From assembly GCA_013396655.1 (NCBI GenBank), contig WBMV01004773.1, forward strand, positions 1-64,000: DNA of 64,000 nucleotides, written 5' to 3'. Both the position numbers and the translations under genes were made by a program. The notes below the pieces were generated by a model. It saw nothing but the letters and a program-made list of their open reading frames with translations. It was not told where the DNA came from and did no database searches. The first letter of the stretch is position 1. The number at the start of each line of letters is the position of its first letter. Below, piece after piece: positions 51,601-64,000 of the stretch. The stretch is from Campylorhamphus procurvoides. Taxonomy: Eukaryota > Chordata > Aves > Passeriformes > Dendrocolaptidae.

Positions 51601-53319
51601 ATTGAGTCTGTAAAATTGAATTTGAAAACCCATGAGGGAAGACTCTTTCAAGTAGGTTTCTAAAAATCAACCAGGGAAAACTGCAAAATACTTCTCCTTC
51701 TCCTTTCTTTCCCCCATTAATATACTGAGCATGATGCCATATGATATGGAATATCCCTGTGGTCAGTTGGGGTCACCTGTCCTGTCTGTGTCTCTTCCCA
51801 ACCTCCCATACACCACCAACCTCCTTGCCAGCATGGCAGTATGAAAAGCAGAAAAAGCCTTAGCTCTGTGCAAGCCCTGCTCAGCAATAACAAAAACACT
51901 CTATATTATCAACCCTGTGTTCAGCACAAATCCGAAACACAGCCTCACACCAGCCACTGTGAAGAAAATTAACTCTACCCCAGCCAAAACCAGCACAAGT
52001 TCTCAAGTTATTTACTTCGTAAATCTTTACATCATAAAGTCTGGTGCCCAGCCATTTTGTGAGCACTGCTTTTAAATAAATGAAATAATTATACTTACAA
52101 AAAAGGCAACACAATGATATCTGTCTGAGGAGTGACTTTGTTATCTTGAAACATAAGTGATCACAGGACACTGTACTTCAAGAGGTTTCCCTTGAGTTTT
52201 CATTATTATTTTTAGTTGTTTTTTTTTTTTTTTTAGGTTTTTTTGTGTGTGATCAGGTTTAGAAAGATGGTGGAATAATAATGGAACTTTTTAATTATAA
52301 CTGTTATTTCCCCAAATACTCTGAAAAACACATCAACATTTATGACAAATGGAGCATAAAACAGCACTGTGAACATGATGGTCAAATTGCTGGGTAAGTA
52401 AGTATTCCATCTCAAAATCTTTTCAGTTTCAGATGTGGCTAAACATTTAAAGTATAGTTCTACTGTGAAAAGATTCTGTCAGAAAATAAATGTTTCTTAC
52501 TTTGGATATCTGCTTATGTTTACTCATGTGACTGAAAACATCAAGACTCTATTCCAGCTAGCTGCACTCATTTCAGCTACAAGGCTGGCTACACAGATAC
52601 CATTGAGTGTGTTTACTTATGTCTCTGACACTATGAACATAATTGTTAATTAGTTTCCAAGAATAAAATCTTAATTGCTGATGAAGATTGTGTATCAAAG
52701 CAAAATTGAGCAGTTTTGTTCATGACAGCATTTGGGTAACATGAGTTCACTATGTCTAGGCTTCAGACTACACCACACTGTGAACGTTTAGTACCTTAGA
52801 GTGCTTGAGTTTGCTTCATATGCTAGAAATTGTGAGCAAACATTTCAAATGCTCACTGTGAAGAAGCAGACAAAAAAAAAAAAGAGCAAGAAAAACTACG
52901 GGGAGCCAAGAGAAAACTTTTTTCCATATCCACCCCAAGCTGGCAGGACATTTGCTCAGTGCCCACCATCTGGGTGTGTCTAATTAGAGACTACCTGGAA
53001 TAGGCTCTCAGAGAGCTATTACAGAAACAGCTCCACAGCAGATGCAGCTTCAGTCCCTAAGGGCTGAAAGATAAGGCTGCAAGAAGAAGGGGACCACTGA
53101 GCAATGGGAATATCGTATCACCTTGTGCAGTAGTTCTGTAGAGCGAAATGCTTCCACAAGAGCTAAGTATTGCTTTACATGAAATCCAACAGGGAGCGAT
53201 GATTACACAGAGCAGCAAGTACAAAGACAGTGAAAGAGCACACTGAGACGTAGTAAACACATGCAGTCCCACAGTGATACTTCTGATGCATCACAGTTCA
53301 GACTGATGTGATACAGATT

Positions 53320-53396
53320 GCTTTTCTTCTCCATTTTTCTTTTTTTTCTTTTTTTTTCTTTTCCTTGAAATGAAGCTTTTTTTTTTTCATTTTTAA
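53320..53396 (+). repeat. Polypyrimidine (T-rich) tract
   Basis: Long T runs broken by single C residues and one short interruption (gaaatgaagc). Because the gene is on the minus strand, it is a purine tract in the pre-mRNA and not a splice acceptor. Confidence 0.75.
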
Positions 53397-56300
53397 ACTA
53401 TTCTTTTCAGGTTTTATCATCCCCTCAATTTCAAATCACATTTAGCTGAAATTCAACACAGATTTTATCTGTTTAGTGCCCCACAAAAAAAATCCCCTTA
53501 ATTTTCAGGGTTTAAACAAATTACAAGCAGGAGAATGAAGTTATTTTTCCCGTTTTTATCTTTCCTTTTCTGCAAAAGAATCACACTTGCCTAGCACAGC
53601 AATTAGTGTTTTTTGCAGACTGAAACACAATGCTCTATCTTTAGATAACTTAAGATAACTTTAGAGAACTGAAGCAATTTCACTTGTACCGGAGATGCAC
53701 TTATGTAAAACTGCTGTTTGTCAGAAAGCTTGATTCCTTTTTTACCTTTTGATATTGACACTGATCCTAAAACTTCACTTTGTAGAGCTTGCAACAGAGA
53801 AGAAAGAGTTGGGCTTTGCTGGAGCCCCACTTGGGCCAGCCATGGGTTTACTCATGGCTTGTGGCACAGTGCCAGCTGCAGAGCTGTCTGGTCATCTTCA
53901 CCACTCTCCTCAGAGAAGTCACTATCAGCTCTCTCATCTTGTTAAAATATGGCCATGCTTTTAAAAACACAAGCCATAGCAGGAATAACATGTCACAAAA
54001 TTTATACCTGCTCTATGGGCTATTTCAGTCATGTCTTGCTTACAAAACACCTGTCCTTGCCTGCATCTTTCAGGCTACGTTGTGTCTCAGATTCCTCCCT
54101 CCAGCTTGCCCCCACTTTGCACAGCAGCAGGAATGACACCTGTAGGTAGCTAGCTGACTGTGAGGCCCTTCTCAGACTAACTCCCAAACACTCCTGCTTT
54201 TTGGTCTCCACCACAGCCTGTCAAGTGCCGAGAGATAGCTGTGAATAGACTCCTACAGATACTCATGTACCTTTGGGGCCAACACCAGATGGGGACAGCT
54301 GAATAAAGTCCTCTGTAAATACCTGGAGGAGCTCTGGCCAGTTGCCATTCCCTTGGCCAAGCATCCCTCACTTCATGTTACTTAAACGTTTTGCTTTCTA
54401 TGATTATAATTTTCCCATGTAAGAGCAGATCTGAATACAGTGTAATAGAATACAAATGGGATTGTAAACATTAATGATATTTTTACCTAAAACAATAACA
54501 ATATAAACTATATTCTCAGGAACAGAAATTTATTCCTCCTTCAAGTTAGTCGAATTTCTATTAGAATTCAATGCAGCTTCTCAGTATTATCACCTGCCTT
54601 TAACAGGCTCAGTTGGGTTTTCAAGCATAGAAAGATGATTTGTCAGGTTCTTACTGGTTCTTACCTTAATAAAACTATGAGTCAGTGAAAGCCGCTGTAG
54701 TAAATTTGAGGATGGTTGGAGACCAGCACCCTCAGCTTTGAATGTACAGTGCACCCATCCAATGTCATCAGGATGATCAGAGATCAGCAGTGTAATGACA
54801 AGCACAGGAATGCATTAAGCTGGTTGGGATCAAAGCCACACGGACTCAATAATGAGTGACTTGCAAACCACTTACTCATACTTTTACTTTTGAAATACTC
54901 AAGGTGTGTGGAATAAAGAATCCAGTTCTAATCCTCATCTCGAGAAAAAGATCCCTATGCTGACATTTTTTACATGAGAGAAGATAAAAATACTGGCAGA
55001 TGTCTATGTAAAACCCCTCAAAAATCCTAGAAACTTTTAATATTTATGACAATTTTAACTTTGCTTACAGACCTGCAATTACATTCCTCTTGCTCGCTGA
55101 CATGCTTGGAATTCTACTGTTAAAATCATCTTGTTATGTGTAAGGGTATCATGCTGATCTCAGGGGTTGATCTAAGGGTTCAAGCTGATCTCAGATCCAT
55201 CTTTTTAGTGCCCAACTGAACCTACACAGATGTTGGCAATAGTCATGTTGCGAAAGAGAATTGATCTTCAGTGACAGTTTTAACTATAAACCCATATGTT
55301 TAACATATGTTTCATATGTTAAAAAGTCTTTAAAAGGCTTTTCACTGATAGGGTTTCTTTTTCTTACTTTGGGAATGCAATCCTAAAAACTGGTTTGATT
55401 TTGGTTGCAGAAAAATAACTGGAAAACTGAGATTCAGCATAATCAAAGATATTTATATGTTTGTGCTGAACTGCTTCACCACAAACTTCTCTGAAATAAT
55501 AGTAAAAAAAGTGATATCATTTTGGTTTGGAAATTTCAAGCTTTGATTACAAGTAATTTTATTTTTTTTTTAGGTCCCCCTAATCTTCCAGGTCAGCAAA
55601 CAAAATAAAAATGGTTACTTGTTCAGACCTACATGTCACAACTCTTTTTATGTGCATGTCACAAAAAGAAATAGTAAAAGAAAGTTAAACAGTTTTTCCA
55701 TATATCTCTGACTTACCAATAAGATTAGGTCCTGAAAAATCTCCAGGGCAAGAGTATATGTACTTCAAAACATTAGCATAGATTTGTGAAACAAGAAAAT
55801 GCTATATCAGTGTTGTCCCCAGATGAAAAATGGACAAGAAAGGAAAATGAAATTTCTGCTCACAAGTTAAATATCTGCTTAATGAAAAGGACCAGTGGCA
55901 AAAGCAAATGTATTGCACATTACCAACGTGTGACATGCCATTTCTATTGTGAAAATGTAAAGGAAAGTCACAGTGAGAATCTTCTTAAAAGAAACAAGTG
56001 TATGGAAAAGCATCTTTAAAGGTCATCAGTCTTTCCTATGGCCTCTGGCCAAAACCAAAACACCCAAAAAACCAGCACTGAATGTTGTACGTCACCACAG
56101 TACTAAAATACAGGTAAGAAAATATCCCTTAAGATAAAATGCTCTGACAGCAAATGCCTGACATGCTTTTATTATTTTCCTCTTATCTTAAATGCTACTA
56201 GCAGAATCTTCCTCAGTATTCTTAGTTTAATAAGCATGTAATCAGTGGAGGTCATCTTCTACATATAGAAGGGACTTTTTACACAAACAGTAGTTTAAAA

Positions 56301-59300
56301 TTAAAAGCTGCATGCTTTAAATCTATTTTAAAGAAGTACTTCAATATGCTTGAAATTAATGCTAAGATTAAACAATAAATTGCTTTTCAGAACCAGGGCA
56401 TAAGATCTGTAGGAATACTTGGGAATTTACTGAAATGTAAAACTAATTTACAAACAGTGGAAAACCATTCAGAACTGATGTGAACATCTGTAAAAATAAA
56501 GATCATGGGAATTCATCATCCAAGTGAAAGATATGCTCTTTGTAACTTTTTCAATTGTATTTTCAGAATATACTGCCATATGCAGTACTCCTCTTGGCTT
56601 TACAATAGCTAGATTCACAAAACTCTCTGGTTTGGAAAAATCCTATTCCTTCCAAAAATAAGGTGAGCTTTTTCATCAAATGGTTTTTTTTTTTTCATTT
56701 GTTTCCCACAGGCAAATAACAAAAAAGTATATTTGCAAATGTACACCTACAAGACCATATGTCTCAAGTGGAACTGGAGAAACAAAACATGGAATAGCAA
56801 ACAAAATAAATAAACAGAATTAATATGGTCCTGGGAGTTCTGACTATACACCATTTCTCACATTGCAGTACTACTTCATTGTCAGAAGGGAGCCCCTAAG
56901 TGCAGATGGGAGATTAGGGATAAAAAACAACTGAGAAGAAGAATGAGGTTCTGAGTTGCTCAGATACATAAATCTATCTAAGAACTTGAGTTTATCTATT
57001 TTTGCATCTGGGAATATAGTTGCAGTTCTACAACACTGACACTGTTTTACCTTAAAACTGAAATTCTGTCAGATTCTGATTTGAATTAATACAAAAATAA
57101 AATTGCTATAGAAAATATTAGCTAATCCCAGTAGATTTTCATTATGTAATATTTGGTGTTCTGCAAATCGGAATACAATTTGTATTCCTGTGTGTAGTTC
57201 AAGTACTTATGGAAAAAAATTCAAACAACCAGGGGGCCCATTTTTTCTCCCATGTTAGAGAAATAATTCAATATGGCATTTTATTTGTCTAGTTTGGATA
57301 AGACAGAGTATGGTATGGGTGAGTATACAATACAGATATGATTTTAAATGCGTTTATCTTCCTGATGAAAAAAATGAAGGTATTTCTAACAGTGAAAAGA
57401 GTATTTGCTATTCTATATCAGATAAACTTTATGACAGGGATTAAGTATTTGCTAGCACAGTGTGTGAAGAGGAAAAAGCTTGACCTGTGAAACCTAGTGC
57501 AGTCACCAGGGAGGGCTGCCACACTCCTGTGTACACACTTGCCTGTTTCCACCCGAGAGACGAGAAATTTGCTAAGGCAGATGGGTGCACAATATCGGAA
57601 ACATAGGGCACATCAGCTCTAGGTTTTGCCAAAGATAACACCCAAAATTGTGAATTTCTGCCTCATTATCTGAGTCTTTAAAAGGTAATGTTGAAAATCA
57701 CCACTCGGAAAGCCTGCATGAAGTTCTCACTCCACATACATACAATCATCACAAATGAGGTATCCCAGCCATTCTTGGTACAGAAAAGACAGATATTTAG
57801 AACATCTCCCTTCCCCTATTGTTTAGTCAGAGGACTTCTGAGCAGTTTCAGCAGCAGCTCTTCACTGAAACTCACCTACAATTCCCCCTACTCCCCAGGG
57901 TGGCTTACCATCCTCCCTTCCCTGTCATGTGAGTGTTGGCAAAAGCTTACACTGACAAAACAGTGACAGTAGAAGTTATTCCCTCTTCATGGGTAAAATG
58001 ATGAGTAACAGGCCGGGTCAGGATTTCCGCTCATTAATTCTATTACATTGTTCCATGGCCCACATATTTTGAGCCTTCGATACATCTAAAATAAGAATGA
58101 AAGTGTGATTGCAAGCAAAGCCTTTAAGAACATAACTACTTAGCGAATCACACTACATATGTTACATTTAGAGAACCCTTTGAAAATAATGAAATAAGTG
58201 AGATCAAATAATTATATATAAAAGTAATTAATTGGGATTTATTACTAGAATAACTAACTGAAGCATATATGTCAATACAGTACATAATCTCCTTTCTCCC
58301 TGGTCATTCCTGTATCATGTTCTTCTGTTCCTTATCAATAACCAAAAACTCAGAGGCATAACTGGTAGCCAGAAAGCTCTAAGGAAAAATCTAAACTCAA
58401 ATTTTGCTTATATATTTAATTTCCCAGCAGTAAAATGTAAGAAGAAAACATTGGTTTCCTTTGCTTTCCCCGCCTGTTACTGCACTATGGACTGACAAAT
58501 TTTTATTACAACATTTACAATGATTCTTCTTTGAGAAGAATCTGTCTTATTTGAGAATTCTGAGCCATCACCCCACTTAACATCAGTGACTACAACACAG
58601 CTTTCTCCTGATGTCATTCAAATGTCCATAGCTCTATATATTCTTTCCAAATATTTCAATTGTAATCTGCTTTTTTTAAAGAAACCTGTTGAAAGATGAT
58701 GTTTCTTTAATTAAAATACCTGAATTAAAAAAAAAAAAGGAAAGAAAAAGACTAAAATCAGACACTGGTGTTAAACTGTCTCTGTAGCAAGGGTGCAGCA
58801 TTCTTTTATTTTAATGTTTCTTTTATTTTAAGCTCTTATATCTTATTTGAGGGCTTCTTTAATGTCTCAATTTTATTGTAATGCAAAATGTTCTTTAATC
58901 AAGACACAAGACAAAAAGAGACCAGAACATGAAAATAAATTGGAACCATACCTAAATGCATAAATATTTCAATATTTGTATGGAACAGGTGTGATACAAA
59001 AAAAAAAATAGATTCCAGTTAAGGGTGGTACAAAATACCTAACTCTGTACTTCATGTTGTTGAAATCATCAAGGTAGAAACTCCACAATTCTTACCAGAG
59101 AGGAGTTTAAATCATGTACTCGTTAAGAGTTATTCAGAGCCTGCTCTGGGATTTTTTCCCCCTCAATTTGCATTTCTCTCTCTATTTTGATGATCAAAAT
59201 CACTTGTCTCTGGAGATAAGATAAAAAGCAATGCTTAGGCAGGCAAAAAAAAATGAAAAAATAAAAGGAAATGCAGATAAAAGGAAAGATGGCAGACCAT

Positions 59301-59817
59301 ATCTGACACTGTTGTCCACGCTGAACTGTAGTCTGACCCTTCTTTGACTGCAATGAGGATTCTGTTCTAGAAATTTGCCTTCCCATCCCACCAATCCGAC
59401 TTCTTTATGTTTATTCATAAGTTCTAAAACCTGTGAGGTATGCACTTTTTGATATTCCTAAAACTTTTGAAATACCAAAGCTAAAATTAAATACACCTAA
59501 ATGTGGCTTAGATATCTTGCAACTTATTGCTTAACTCATAAAAGAGGAGTTTTACATTTCACAAGAAAATATATTTGCTCAACATTTGCTGTGTTATCAC
59601 TTTAGAGATTAACCTATGTCTGTTAAAATTCAAATTCAGGGCTACATATCAACTATCTAAAATTTGATTGTATTGACTGTTCAGGGACTCATCTCCCCCT
59701 TAAAATTTCTAAATAAAATACAGTCCAAGGTATTGATTTTGTCAAAAGATCAAGAGTGGTAAAAATTGCAAAAGAAAATTCTCTCCTAATCCCAAATAAA
59801 ATAAATTAAAAGAAAAA

Positions 59818-59837
59818 GGGGTGGGGGGTGGGGGAGG
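59818..59837 (+). repeat. G-rich run, possible quadruplex
   Basis: GGGGTGGGGGGTGGGGGAGG: G-runs of 4, 6, 5 and 2 separated by single bases, in AT-rich intron. On the minus-strand transcript it would be C-rich, so any quadruplex would form on the non-template (plus) DNA strand or an antisense RNA. Confidence 0.6.
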
Positions 59838-62800
59838 AAGACAGCAGAACCTTCATTTTAAATGATCCATCCACAGTGCTTCCTCCCTGTATACAAACAT
59901 ACATCTTGGCTATCACCTTAACTCACTGAACTAATCATGCCTACTTTTTTAACAAGCATGAAAATTTTATTCTGTTATTCATCTGCTTCCCTAATTTTTT
60001 ATTGCACTTTTTTTACTCTTCAGTAACTTTTTTTTTCCCCTGACACCTTCACGAACATATTTAAAAAGACACGCTTTTGTAAAAAAGTTGAATTTCCCCC
60101 AGTTTCATTGCACACACTCCTTCATCTGTGTTTTGTCAGTTCTGGTAACATATAAGCATTAGGAATCAAGCTCTGTAATGAATATTCCTTCTCTCTTTTC
60201 ACCATCTTCAAGACTGCACCTATAAAACAGAGAAGTGACATTACATGGCGCTTTTATGCCCAACAACTACAGCACAGAGATACTGAGGGCATGAATCATA
60301 AAGAGAGCTACTGCAAAATGCAATAAGCCCAGATGCAGGTTTGTTTTGTTGTTTTTCTTTTTTTTTTTCTATTTGGTGTTGTTTAGATGCCTAACAATGA
60401 GATCCATACAAATGAGCTTATTAGCGAAAAGGTGCTACAGCCTGTGAGAAATACCAGTGAGAAAAGTTTTATCCTAGATACCTTCTTTCTCAGAAATTAT
60501 TTACTGGGAAAAACAATTTTGACCCCTTTTCTGTGTTAACAGTTTAAAGCAACCTTATTCTGACAAATGCAGAAGTGGGTGATGTTACCACCCTGAATGC
60601 CCAGTGGATACATGAGCTACTGACTATTTTAAGTCACTCTTCTGTTATATGGTGGTTGAATGCTTATTTCCTACCTCCTAAGTGAATGCTCTCTTAAGAC
60701 CATCACTCTCTTGAAAAAAAGGAGGAAGCTGATCTGTTTTATGTAGCATCATTAAATATTCATCAGGCCAAAAGAAAGGAGAAGGGAGAAAAACTACAAA
60801 GACTCTGGTGGTTAAAACATGAGGAGGGCATATTCAAAACAAGGAAAGGATTAAAGCTGCATTTGCAGCAACTTGTGTCACTTATCTACCTACCTCACTG
60901 CAAAATGAAAAACACAAAACCTCTCCTCCAGCCATATTTTGCATGGGATGTAACGATGAACTCTGAAAATGTCACTGACTGGCTTCCGAAAAGGAATTAG
61001 GTGTATCTGCTTTATGGTTTCTGACAGTGCTTCGGCATTAATTGGCTTCTAGCTGCTCAGCAAAGTAAAGTTCAGATGGTTCTGTGTGCAAGCAGATTGA
61101 GGACAGACTTAGCTGACATTTTAGGTACCCATGGAAAAAAAAAAATAGAATTTTACTTTTTTTAAAGTTTCAGGCAGGTGCTAAGATACTTCATTTGGAA
61201 TCAGACAAATAAATGCATGTGGATGTCTAACCCTGCATGACATACCCTCACTTACTGTAGAAGTACTGAATTTGATTTGTGTCTGCTCTGGTTGGGCTCC
61301 AGAGATATTGCTTCAAGTACCTGGCCAAATTTTGAGAACATTTTGTCTCACATTTATAATGTAGGCCAGCAAAATTTAGGTGCCTATAGAAAAGAGATTC
61401 TCACCACTCCATGAGGAACTTAGCAGTACAGCCCAAGCTATTAAAAGATATTTGGGAGTCAAAAGACTGAAGGGTTTTCAAAACCATTCATGTGCCCTGC
61501 AGTTAGTCATATCAAGAAAAAAAAAACACACAAAAAACCCACAAACCTACCCACAAGATGCTTGTGAAACTCAGTGCCAAGTCACCTTTACAAATCCGGC
61601 CTGAGAATGTACTGATAAAAGCATTCATGAACAAGACCTTACTAATGTGTGTAAAATCGCTGCTATTGATAAGAGCAGTACTGACAGGATGCACACTGTG
61701 TCCACAAGTAAGCCAACACTCGAATCGTAAAACACATTTGCAGTGTGAGAAGTGCAGCTCATGAATTCTTTAATATAAGCAGTCTGGGCAAGAGTAGCAC
61801 TGGAAATGAACCATTAGGGCATTCTTGCAAGGTAACCAATGAGTTAGTGTCCCAAAGTCTCTTGTACTATGCTGCCATAAAACCTGTCCTGTCATCACTG
61901 TTACTGTCCTCTTGTGCTAACCAAGGTAAATCGATAAAGGTGGCTAAAATATAAAACACTCAGATTGCAGTATAGGTATTACTGAACTGCCACAACTTCA
62001 GCTCTACAGTAAATCAGTAGGATGTGCTGGTGCAGTTGTTATCCCTTATCTTTCCTTTCAATCAGCCGTTCAGAGATCTCTCATTGCTGTGCAGTGGTCC
62101 AAAGAGAGGATTTCTTCTTTACAACTTGCCAGTTCAATTACTAGCTTCATATGGATTTTGGAATTTAAGGACCTGATGCCTTGCTGCGATCTTTTGATTC
62201 AGGTAGGCAGCCTGACATCTTTGCGCCTTTCGGGTCATTTATGTAAGATTTTCTTCAGAAGAAAAGGCTAGAATTTGCTTTTGCTTATTTGTGACAAAGA
62301 AAAGCTGAAGTAGGGACTGATTATCCAACATTTTATGTTGCAGCAATTCCTAGTGCACCAGTGTCTGAATATGGGATGTGTGAAATAAAAGGAGATGTTT
62401 ACGTACATTCAGTCACTGCCTCTCCCTCCACAAATGTTAACAGTTCCCCTCCTTATTCCCCCACCAGTATTGCAAATAAAACTATCAAAACCAGTGCTTT
62501 AATATATCATCGAAAAGCTATTTTTTCTATTCAACCAGGGTAAGATTTTTTTTTCCCTCCTGCTGTACTAGCATCTGGATGATCTTTTGAAGGCACACAG
62601 AACCATCCATTGTTTGAACAGCAAGGCACTATGTCTCACTGGATTATGCTCAGTGATTAATATTGGTTTAGGACTTAAAGCATGTGAACAAAGGATTCAT
62701 TCAAAATTACATGGAAGAATCATGAAAGAATCCCAGGCCTATCAAGCATCTGTTGAAAACTGTCTGAAAGGGCTTGGTTTCCATTCAGGCATAAGGCGAT

Positions 62801-64000
62801 ATGAAGTGAAAGCAGCAAGAAAAAGTGGATGAATTTGGAGGTACTGAACCAGAGAAGTAGCAAGTAGGGCTGATAATTTGAGCATCTGTGTCTGTATCAT
62901 CTCTTGCAAGACCACAAATCATAGGCTAGAGCACTTGAACCTGCCCTTCAGGCACCTTTCCCATCTGAATTCTCACAAGGCTGTTGAAAATATTGATTAC
63001 TGTTGCCCTATTGCTAAAAGGACAACAAAAGTAACAGGAGCTCAGAGGCAAGCAGTGACAGTGATTGAGACATGAAAAGTCGTCCACGTAGAACTTTAAA
63101 GATTTAATCTGTTTAATTTAGAAAGGAGATGTGGAAATGATAAAGATGTATACAGTAGGTAGGACTATACCAAAGCTAAATCATCTGTTTCTACACACTT
63201 TTTATCTTCCACACTGAAAGTCAAAAATGTTAAAATAGGAAATGTTTTGTAGAACAACATGAACATGTACAATCACTAAACCTAACAAAATGGGGATTAG
63301 AGAAATATTTGACATACATGTGAACCCAAACAACAATCTTTTTAAGAGTTAGGAAAGTAATAAGTAAATTGTACTTGGATAAAACTTAGTCCCAAATAGA
63401 TTGTGATAATATAATGTGCCTAAATTTGTGTTTCAGTTTCTCTTAGCTTCTACTTCTGGACATTTACTGAGACAGGAGGATGGACAGGCTTCTAAGATGA
63501 CATTCCTATGAAATGGGAATCCTAGCTATATAATTATGTTTCAGATAAGTTTGGATACTCCTTTAGATCAGAAAAAATTATAAAATTGATGCTTGCTGTA
63601 CTAACAATAATAAATACAAACGGAAGATGAAAGATATGATTGAGAAGATAATCTCCAGCTGTAGATTTCCTGACCAGGTTCTTACTGGATTGTCTCTTGG
63701 GACTCATATTATCCTTTACAAGATAGACCCTCTATCCCCACAACATCATGCCAGCCTCACTGGGATGAGTAGCAGTCAACAAACTTTCCAGTGAAAATCA
63801 TCAGTTGATAACAATGTGTACCAAGATGTGAATGGTTTGCTGAAATCACACCTCTGAGAGTACTAGCAGCAACATTCTCCATCAATCCTGGTGCAGAATC
63901 GTGTGTCAGGCAATCCTTGGCTAGAGGTCCCCTTACGTATAACTTGCTGTTTCCTTTTTCCCTTAAGTGTTTATGCATTAATATTTTTAAGCTTCTTATA

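Larger units (their letters stand above)
27710..64000 (-). other. Large intron upstream of the EC2 exon (at least 36 kb)
   Basis: No EC1 exon (hallmarks: the WxWN tryptophan segment near the mature N-terminus and a DINDNEP linker) was recognised on the minus strand here, so I infer that the whole stretch is intron and the EC1 exon lies beyond 64000. CDH12 introns in this part of the gene are known to be very long. Contents listed separately are a probable solo LTR (31590-31897), an interstitial telomeric palindrome (37898-37979), a tandem duplication (42036-42100), a CTCF-like motif (44107-44120), two CR1 fragments (44440-45265 and 47997-48640) and several simple repeats. In 49-64 kb I see only unique AT-rich DNA with homopolymer runs, one short hairpin (55299-55323) and a G-rich run (59818-59837). 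Confidence 0.75.

Noticed and set aside
53750..54380. Relatively GC-rich block with several overlapping open frames and an AATAAA (near 54300), considered as a processed pseudogene or LTR
   Set aside because: No protein resemblance in any frame, no TG...CA ends with a duplication and no poly(A) tail found.
27710..64000. Possible EC1/prodomain exon of the cadherin
   Set aside because: Looked for the reverse complement of the WxWN segment and DINDNEP linker on the plus strand and recognised neither. A translated search would be decisive.

Overview
The window looks like nuclear DNA of a bird, most likely a songbird. It is AT-rich with long non-coding stretches. The recognisable interspersed repeats are four CR1 LINE fragments (the dominant avian retrotransposon) and three solo retroviral LTRs. 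Exons are short, bounded by GT/AG splice sites and separated by introns of many kilobases. No bacterial operons, phage genes, CRISPR arrays or RNA genes were seen.

The only gene I can support is part of a type II classical cadherin on the minus strand, best matched to CDH12 (brain cadherin, N-cadherin 2). Three consecutive internal exons are present. In transcript order they are 27709-27590 (120 bp), 19762-19595 (168 bp) and 1843-1656 (188 bp). Their splice phases join in frame into a continuous stretch running from early EC2, through the EC2/EC3 calcium linker (DVNDNPP), into the first part of EC3. The exon encoding the prodomain/EC1 region should lie beyond base 64000. The exons for the rest of EC3-EC5, the membrane segment and the catenin-binding tail should lie below base 1. 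Everything else is intron of this gene: the end of an intron of at least 36 kb (27710-64000), a 7.8 kb intron (19763-27589), a 17.8 kb intron (1844-19594) and the start of the next intron (1-1655).

Repeats are concentrated in 21-32 kb. Three solo LTRs of three different types lie there, with target-site duplications of 5 bp (21088-21650), 4 bp (25364-25922) and 6 bp (31590-31897, less certain). A long antisense CR1 lies at 21862-23030. Further CR1 copies are at 4545-4710, 44440-45265 and 47997-48640.

The most unusual structure is at 37898-37979: a short telomere-repeat tract next to a perfect 46-bp palindrome whose centre is CCCTAGGG, deep inside the large intron. Other candidates are a nested dyad plus a palindrome at 6400-6580, two CTCF-like motifs, and a purine-biased unexplained stretch at about 16.6-17.9 kb. 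I found no convincing novel multi-gene system. The interest here is genome architecture within a large neuronal adhesion gene.
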